A stretch of 64,000 nt of DNA, from positions 27,833 to 91,832 of the forward strand of contig JAGVKD010000013.1 of the NCBI GenBank assembly GCA_020050795.1, written 5' to 3'. Below are positions 60,076 through 64,000 of this stretch, piece by piece. Both the position numbers and the translations under genes were made by a program. This DNA comes from Candidatus Babeliales bacterium (GTDB lineage: Bacteria; Babelota; Babeliae; Babelales; Vermiphilaceae). The notes under the pieces are model-generated. The model did not search any database, had not been told where the DNA came from, and worked only from the letters and a program-made list of their open reading frames with translations. Position 1 is the stretch's first letter, and each line of letters starts with the position of its first letter.

Positions 60076-60798
60076 TTAACGATGGCTGAAGCGAAGTTTA
60101 AAAAGAGATCCGAGCATACGAGTGCCGGAACGAAGAATGCGCAATTTGCTACCAGCTTGATCAGTCCATGTTGTTGGAACTTCTTTAGTTGTGTGGCTAT
60201 GTTTTTTGCACAGATACAACAATTCGATATCGAATGCCCATTGTTTGACCGTGAGTTTATGCACAATGTTTTCGATCACAGCGCGCTTAAAAATCTTTGC
60301 ACCACATTGATAATCATAATATGAAATACCAAACAACATGCGAACGAGTGGTTCATAAAAAATCCTGCTACCCCAGCGCTTGATAGCAGGACGGGGGGGC
60401 GAAACCCGCGCCCCCGGCATATAGCGACTTGCTATGACCCCATCACAATCATGCAGATGTGCAATAAGATCATAAAAATATTCTGGTTGTGTTGCCATGT
60501 CTGCATCTACAAAGCCGATAACATCATTATGGCGTTTGAGTGCATCTTCAAATCCTGCTTTAATCGCGAGCCCTTTTCCCGCCTCGAGCAGATCTAAAAT
60601 AACGATGTTGCCTAATTCCTTTTGTGCTTCTTGCACAACTCTGAGTGTTTTGTCGGAACAACCGTTGAGTACCACAACAAACTCATACTCAATGTCATCA
60701 TACGTGGCAACTTCGCTGAAAAATTGCTCGTAGGTGCGCAAGGTACGGGAGATGCGTTTCTCCTCGTTATGCGCGGGAATGACAATGCTGATCTTCAT
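60076..60798 (-). CDS. family 2 glycosyltransferase (dolichyl-phosphate sugar synthase-like)
   Basis: A 240-residue GT-A enzyme. It starts ISIVIPAHNEEKRISRTLR, has the nucleotide-sugar DxD region GFVDADMATQPEY, GVIASRY, and the acceptor segment YYDYQCGAKIFKRAVIE. Such enzymes transfer a sugar from UDP/GDP to a polyprenyl phosphate. A C-terminal membrane anchor is not obvious. It follows the 485-residue fusion gene on the same strand with a 29-bp gap. Confidence 0.9.
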   Translation of the reverse strand: MKISIVIPAHNEEKRISRTLRTYEQFFSEVATYDDIEYEFVVVLNGCSDKTLRVVQEAQKELGNIVILDLLEAGKGLAIKAGFEDALKRHNDVIGFVDADMATQPEYFYDLIAHLHDCDGVIASRYMPGARVSPPRPAIKRWGSRIFYEPLVRMLFGISYYDYQCGAKIFKRAVIENIVHKLTVKQWAFDIELLYLCKKHSHTTKEVPTTWTDQAGSKLRILRSGTRMLGSLFKLRFSHR

Positions 60799-60827
60799 AA
60801 CACCCCCCTCGTTTGTTAGTGAAAACG

Positions 60828-62285
60828 TTATTTCAGCTTTAACTTACGCAATGCGTGCCAACACATCAACAAAAGACGCACTCCACCCCGAAAATGCTGG
60901 ATATTCGTATTTCCGTAGGTCCGCTGTTTATAGTGAACCGGTTGATCCACAATTTTGAGATTCAATCGTGCCGCACCAAACAGCAAATCAAAATCTCCAT
61001 AGGGATCATTCAGCGAGAAGAAAGGACGATCTTTTGCAATCCGTTCATAATCTTTTTTGAATAACACTTTCGTGCCACACAGCGAATCTTTAATCCGTTG
61101 TCCCATGATCCACGAGGTGAGAATACCAAAACTATAATTCACCACCCAGTTGAGCCACGGCATGGCACCCTTTTCCATCCCGCACACCAAGCGCGACCCA
61201 TTGATGAATTCTCCCTTGCCGCTCATGAGCGCATCAAAAAATTTCGGCAAATCTTCTGGCACCACTGTCAGATCACCATCCAAAATCATGAGCACATCCC
61301 CGCGCGCATGCGCAAAACCTTTGCGTACTGCATCACCCTTTCCAGTGCCATCTTGAATGAGCAAGCGCATGTTTTTGTTGGGATATTTTTTGAGCATTCG
61401 TTCAATTTCTTCACGCGTGTTATCTTTCGATCCGCCTTCCACAAAAATTATTTCCGTCTCTTTGCCCATGATCGGTGTACGCGTGACCGCATTTTCAATA
61501 TTGCCTTCTTCGTTGCGGCAGGTGATGATCACCGATACGGTTGCTTCCAATCTATTTTTTGCAGCACGCACTGGCCGCGCGACTGTCCACTTGATCAAAC
61601 AAAGTTTGCTCACCCCAGGAATCTGCGCAACCACGGTGTTGAATAGCGATGAGATAAGCGGCACAGAGGTGGGCATCATCATCGAGCTGCCACTGGTGAC
61701 CACATCAAAACCAGAGAGATGCAAAAAGTTGTGCACATCATACTGGCTGATCCAATGTTTGAATGAGGTGCTCCTGCGCATGCCTAATTTCTGCGTGAAC
61801 CACAAAATTGGTTTCCACCCAAGGTTGTAGGTCTCGACTATGATTCGTGTTCCTGGATGGCAGAATCGATGCAGCTGTGTGAAAAATTCTTGGATGTCAT
61901 CCGTCTCCATAGTCACGAATGGCACGATGATATAATCGAAGCGATGAAAAATTTGGAGCGCATCGAGCGAACCTGAGACAAAATGATATTCCGGATATTG
62001 CGCACGAGCAGAGGCAAGTGCACGCTCATCAGTGTCGATCCCCAGGCCGAAAAATGGCTTGAGCGCATGGAGCAAATAGCCGTTCTTGCAGTTGAGCATC
62101 AGGACCGATGCCCCTTCAGGGATCTGCGTTTTATAGAAGTTGATTACCCGCTGATGATAGTAGCGATTTCTTTTGAGCCAATAATCAAATGGATGCTTAT
62201 CCTGAATGATTTCTGGCTGCGGTGCTTGCTCAGGAATAGTGTTAATTTGTTGTTCATTAAGCTTTTCATCATGTTGCTGCTTCAT
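60828..62285 (-). CDS. fusion of class I methyltransferase and family 2 glycosyltransferase
   Basis: A 485-residue protein in two parts. Residues ~40-215 are a SAM-methyltransferase-like domain (GASVLMLNCKNGYLLHALKP, LGIDTDERALASARAQYP, HPGTRIIVETYNLGW); motif I has Asn-Cys-Lys-Asn-Gly in place of the common G-x-G-x-G, so SAM binding may be altered. Residues ~250-485 are a GT-A domain (VSVIITCRNEEGNIENAV, EIIFVEGGSKDN, LMILDGDLTVVPEDL, DSLCGTKVLFKKDY). AGGGG lies before the ATG. It probably adds and modifies a lipid-linked glycan with its neighbours. Confidence 0.87.
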   Translation of the reverse strand: MKQQHDEKLNEQQINTIPEQAPQPEIIQDKHPFDYWLKRNRYYHQRVINFYKTQIPEGASVLMLNCKNGYLLHALKPFFGLGIDTDERALASARAQYPEYHFVSGSLDALQIFHRFDYIIVPFVTMETDDIQEFFTQLHRFCHPGTRIIVETYNLGWKPILWFTQKLGMRRSTSFKHWISQYDVHNFLHLSGFDVVTSGSSMMMPTSVPLISSLFNTVVAQIPGVSKLCLIKWTVARPVRAAKNRLEATVSVIITCRNEEGNIENAVTRTPIMGKETEIIFVEGGSKDNTREEIERMLKKYPNKNMRLLIQDGTGKGDAVRKGFAHARGDVLMILDGDLTVVPEDLPKFFDALMSGKGEFINGSRLVCGMEKGAMPWLNWVVNYSFGILTSWIMGQRIKDSLCGTKVLFKKDYERIAKDRPFFSLNDPYGDFDLLFGAARLNLKIVDQPVHYKQRTYGNTNIQHFRGGVRLLLMCWHALRKLKLK

Positions 62286-62367
62286 AGACCCCTACTTTTT
62301 GCTATAGTAAACATATGGAACGAAAAGCTTATACCGCAAATAAAACGCACTGACAACTAAAAATTTC

Positions 62368-63027
62368 ATGATTACTTTCAGAACACACGAAATTTATGCG
62401 CAACTCACATTGCACCTTGATCCCAACTCAATCATCCTCGAGGCCGGTGCATGTGATGGGCGCGACACGCAAAAATTAGCTGCGGCATTTCCGAATGCCA
62501 CGATCCACTCATTTGAACCAGTTCCAGAACTGTTTGCTATGTTGCTGGAAAACACACGCGATCTAAAAAATGTGCACTGCTATCAAGTAGCACTCAGCGA
62601 TCATATCGGATCGGCACAATTTCACCTGGCTGAACGGCCAGAATTTCCCGGCAAGCCAACGCAAGCCGGCTCGCTCCATGCGCCGAAAGAACGACTAAAA
62701 TGGTCCGATCTGCGCTACCCGAAAACCATCACGGTGCCAACCACAACGATTGATGCTTGGGCAAAAGAACAGGGAATCACCACAATTGATTTCATGTGGC
62801 TAGACATGCAAGGCCACGAACTGCAAGCGCTCAAAGGCGCAGAGCGGATGTTGCAACGCGCACACGCGATTTATGTGGAAGTGAATTTTATCGAAGCGTA
62901 TGAGAATCAGCCATTATTTCCAGAAGTCGCGGCCTGGATTGCAGAACGCGACTTTCAAGAAATTGGTCGTAATTTCAAAAATCAAACCGAGTGGTTTTTT
63001 GGAAATGTATTTTACGTTAAAAAGTAA
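62368..63027 (+). CDS. FkbM-family methyltransferase
   Basis: A 219-residue protein. Motif I region is IILEAGACDGRDTQKLA; then IHSFEPVPELFAML, FMWLDMQGHELQALKGAERM and IYVEVNFIEAYENQPLFPEV, all typical of the FkbM fold. FkbM enzymes often O-methylate sugars of glycans or lipids. It diverges from the fusion gene (82-bp gap). No clear Shine-Dalgarno. Confidence 0.92.
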   Translation: MITFRTHEIYAQLTLHLDPNSIILEAGACDGRDTQKLAAAFPNATIHSFEPVPELFAMLLENTRDLKNVHCYQVALSDHIGSAQFHLAERPEFPGKPTQAGSLHAPKERLKWSDLRYPKTITVPTTTIDAWAKEQGITTIDFMWLDMQGHELQALKGAERMLQRAHAIYVEVNFIEAYENQPLFPEVAAWIAERDFQEIGRNFKNQTEWFFGNVFYVKK

Positions 63028-63030
63028 AAT

Positions 63031-63648
63031 TTATTTCACCGCATAGCTAACGCGTGTATCAGTCACACGATAGATTTTATAATTAGTCCCCTCAAGCCCA
63101 TCAATCACACCCTGCAACACTTCATCGATATCGGTATCGTGATATACGATTAATTTCGCACCACCACGCACCGCCTCGAGAGTTTCATGCTTCACATGCT
63201 CATAATCATGCGCCCCATCAATGAACCATGCATCGATAGGAAAATGTTGAGCATAGTTATAAGAGGTGCTATTTCCAAAAACCTGCTTGAATGGTGCCTT
63301 GCATTTGAATCCGATGCGCCATCGATCCATAAAAAAGGGCGCGGAGTTTGCTGGAAGATCAAGACTAATAATGGAACAACTTGGACACGCATTGGCCATG
63401 ATCAAAGTTCCGTAGCCTTCACAAGTGCCAACTTCAAACAAATTTCTCGGCTGTGCTTGTTTGACTAAGCAATGCAGGACCAAAAAATCTTGCTCAAATC
63501 CCCGCTCATTGCGAATGATCGCGCCTTGTGCCAGTGCAGGAGTGATCACCTGATCGCTGGTGATATATTCAAGCGATGCTGCCCAACTTGTGGCACACCA
63601 TCCAAGCACGAGAAATGACAGACTCATTTTTGCAGTTGTATTCATCAT
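63031..63648 (-). CDS. methyltransferase_24-type protein with signal peptide
   Basis: A 205-residue protein. A signal-like N-terminus (MSLSFLVLGWCATSWAASLE) precedes a class I methyltransferase domain: NLFEVGTCEGYGTLIMA, CSIISLDLPAN, and the Methyltransf_24 hallmark WFIDGAHDYEHVKHETLEAV, then LIVYHDTD. A SAM enzyme outside the cytoplasm would be unexpected since SAM is cytosolic, so either the segment is a membrane anchor, or the true start differs, or the domain has another role. AAGGAG lies 7 nt before the first ATG. It converges with the FkbM gene with a 3-bp gap. Confidence 0.82.
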   Translation of the reverse strand: MMNTTAKMSLSFLVLGWCATSWAASLEYITSDQVITPALAQGAIIRNERGFEQDFLVLHCLVKQAQPRNLFEVGTCEGYGTLIMANACPSCSIISLDLPANSAPFFMDRWRIGFKCKAPFKQVFGNSTSYNYAQHFPIDAWFIDGAHDYEHVKHETLEAVRGGAKLIVYHDTDIDEVLQGVIDGLEGTNYKIYRVTDTRVSYAVK

Positions 63649-63694
63649 TACTACTCTCCTTTTATAAAAAAATTATCTAAATGCGGACGGGGAT

Positions 63695-64000
63695 TTATAG
63701 TTGCGCACTTAACTCATCAAATAACTGTTGCCAACGATTAAGCATCTCAGCGCGATGCGCAGCGCCGCCAGCACGAACTTTGATGCTCATCACTGCATAT
63801 TTAGTGGAATCCACTTTGCGCTTGAGATCTTCCCATGAATCAAAGTAGACGAGAAATTCGCGAAACTCTGGAGCCCACCAATCACACAATTCAAATTCAC
63901 TCATTGTTACGGTGCGCACGCGGCCACCAAGCTCTTTGACAAATTTTTCCGATGGCACAAAATGCACAATCCCCTGCTGCAGATCTTCAAACAGCGCTAA
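63695..64000 (-). CDS. C-terminal part of a possible glycosyltransferase (5' end outside window)
   Basis: The frame is open from the right edge to a stop at 63695, at least 101 residues. The segment LQQGIVHFVPSEKFVKELGG, the WAPEFREFLVYFDSWEDLKR part and the SIKVRAGGAAHRAEMLNRWQ end resemble C-termini of some glycosyltransferases that act with surface-glycan genes. The visible part has no catalytic motif. It lies 46 bp upstream of the methyltransferase_24 gene on the same strand. Confidence 0.55.
   Translation of the reverse strand, partial: LALFEDLQQGIVHFVPSEKFVKELGGRVRTVTMSEFELCDWWAPEFREFLVYFDSWEDLKRKVDSTKYAVMSIKVRAGGAAHRAEMLNRWQQLFDELSAQL

Overview
The window most resembles a small-genome, host-dependent Gram-negative-like bacterium. 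The style (many short secreted proteins with signal peptides ending ...LLSM or ...SLCM, phospholipase-like and beta-propeller secreted proteins, a nucleoside kinase, few biosynthetic genes) points to Candidatus Dependentiae (TM6). That is inference from gene content; no rRNA or tRNA is present to confirm it. DNA is moderately AT-rich and genes are close-packed on both strands.

Layout. 0-7.7 kb: end of a NUDIX gene, a methyltransferase, a secreted Sel1/TPR protein with a RelE/ParE-like C-terminus, a partial F-ATPase operon (atpE-b'-b-delta-alpha, minus strand) and a deoxynucleoside kinase. 7.8-16.5 kb: outer-membrane-type proteins, recD2, a degenerate amidase, a GerMN-like protein and a repeat beta-propeller. 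16.5-31.9 kb: a 1205-residue MscS-type channel, an alkaline-phosphatase-superfamily enzyme, small secreted proteins, an exported M3 peptidase, uvrB, a phospholipase-D-like protein and transaldolase. 32-35.8 kb: a Val/Ala/Pro/Glu repeat protein and four small secreted coiled-coil proteins with almost the same signal peptide. 35.8-43.7 kb: LigD-type polymerase and phosphoesterase as separate genes, leuS, NUDIX, rpsA, ndk. 43.8-47.6 kb: a tandem pair of secreted beta-helix proteins. 47.7-50.3 kb: an accessory patch with a second PLD-like gene and a GIY-YIG nuclease among palindromic repeats. 50.3-55.3 kb: nusB, efp, a secreted PI-PLC-like protein, glyA, a flippase. 55.3-60 kb: secreted beta-propeller-like proteins and a second GIY-YIG gene between inverted repeats. 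60-64 kb: surface-glycan glycosyltransferases and methyltransferases.

Main observation: two paralogous GIY-YIG nuclease genes (49651-49959 and 57930-58220) are each closely bracketed by an inverted pair of hairpin repeats whose outer ends are CCGTTCG...CGAACGG (16-bp and 27-bp perfect inverted repeats). More copies occur without the gene at 48137-48302 and probably 50090-50240. This looks like a REP/RAYT-style mobile or domesticated system in which a GIY-YIG nuclease replaces the usual transposase. Second, a gene for a secreted TPR-RelE fusion lies between two direct copies of the atpA 3' end, which suggests it was inserted into the ATP synthase operon, separating atpA from atpG/D/C.

Starts were moved from the longest open frame to an internal ATG where a Shine-Dalgarno sequence, signal peptide or family start favoured it.
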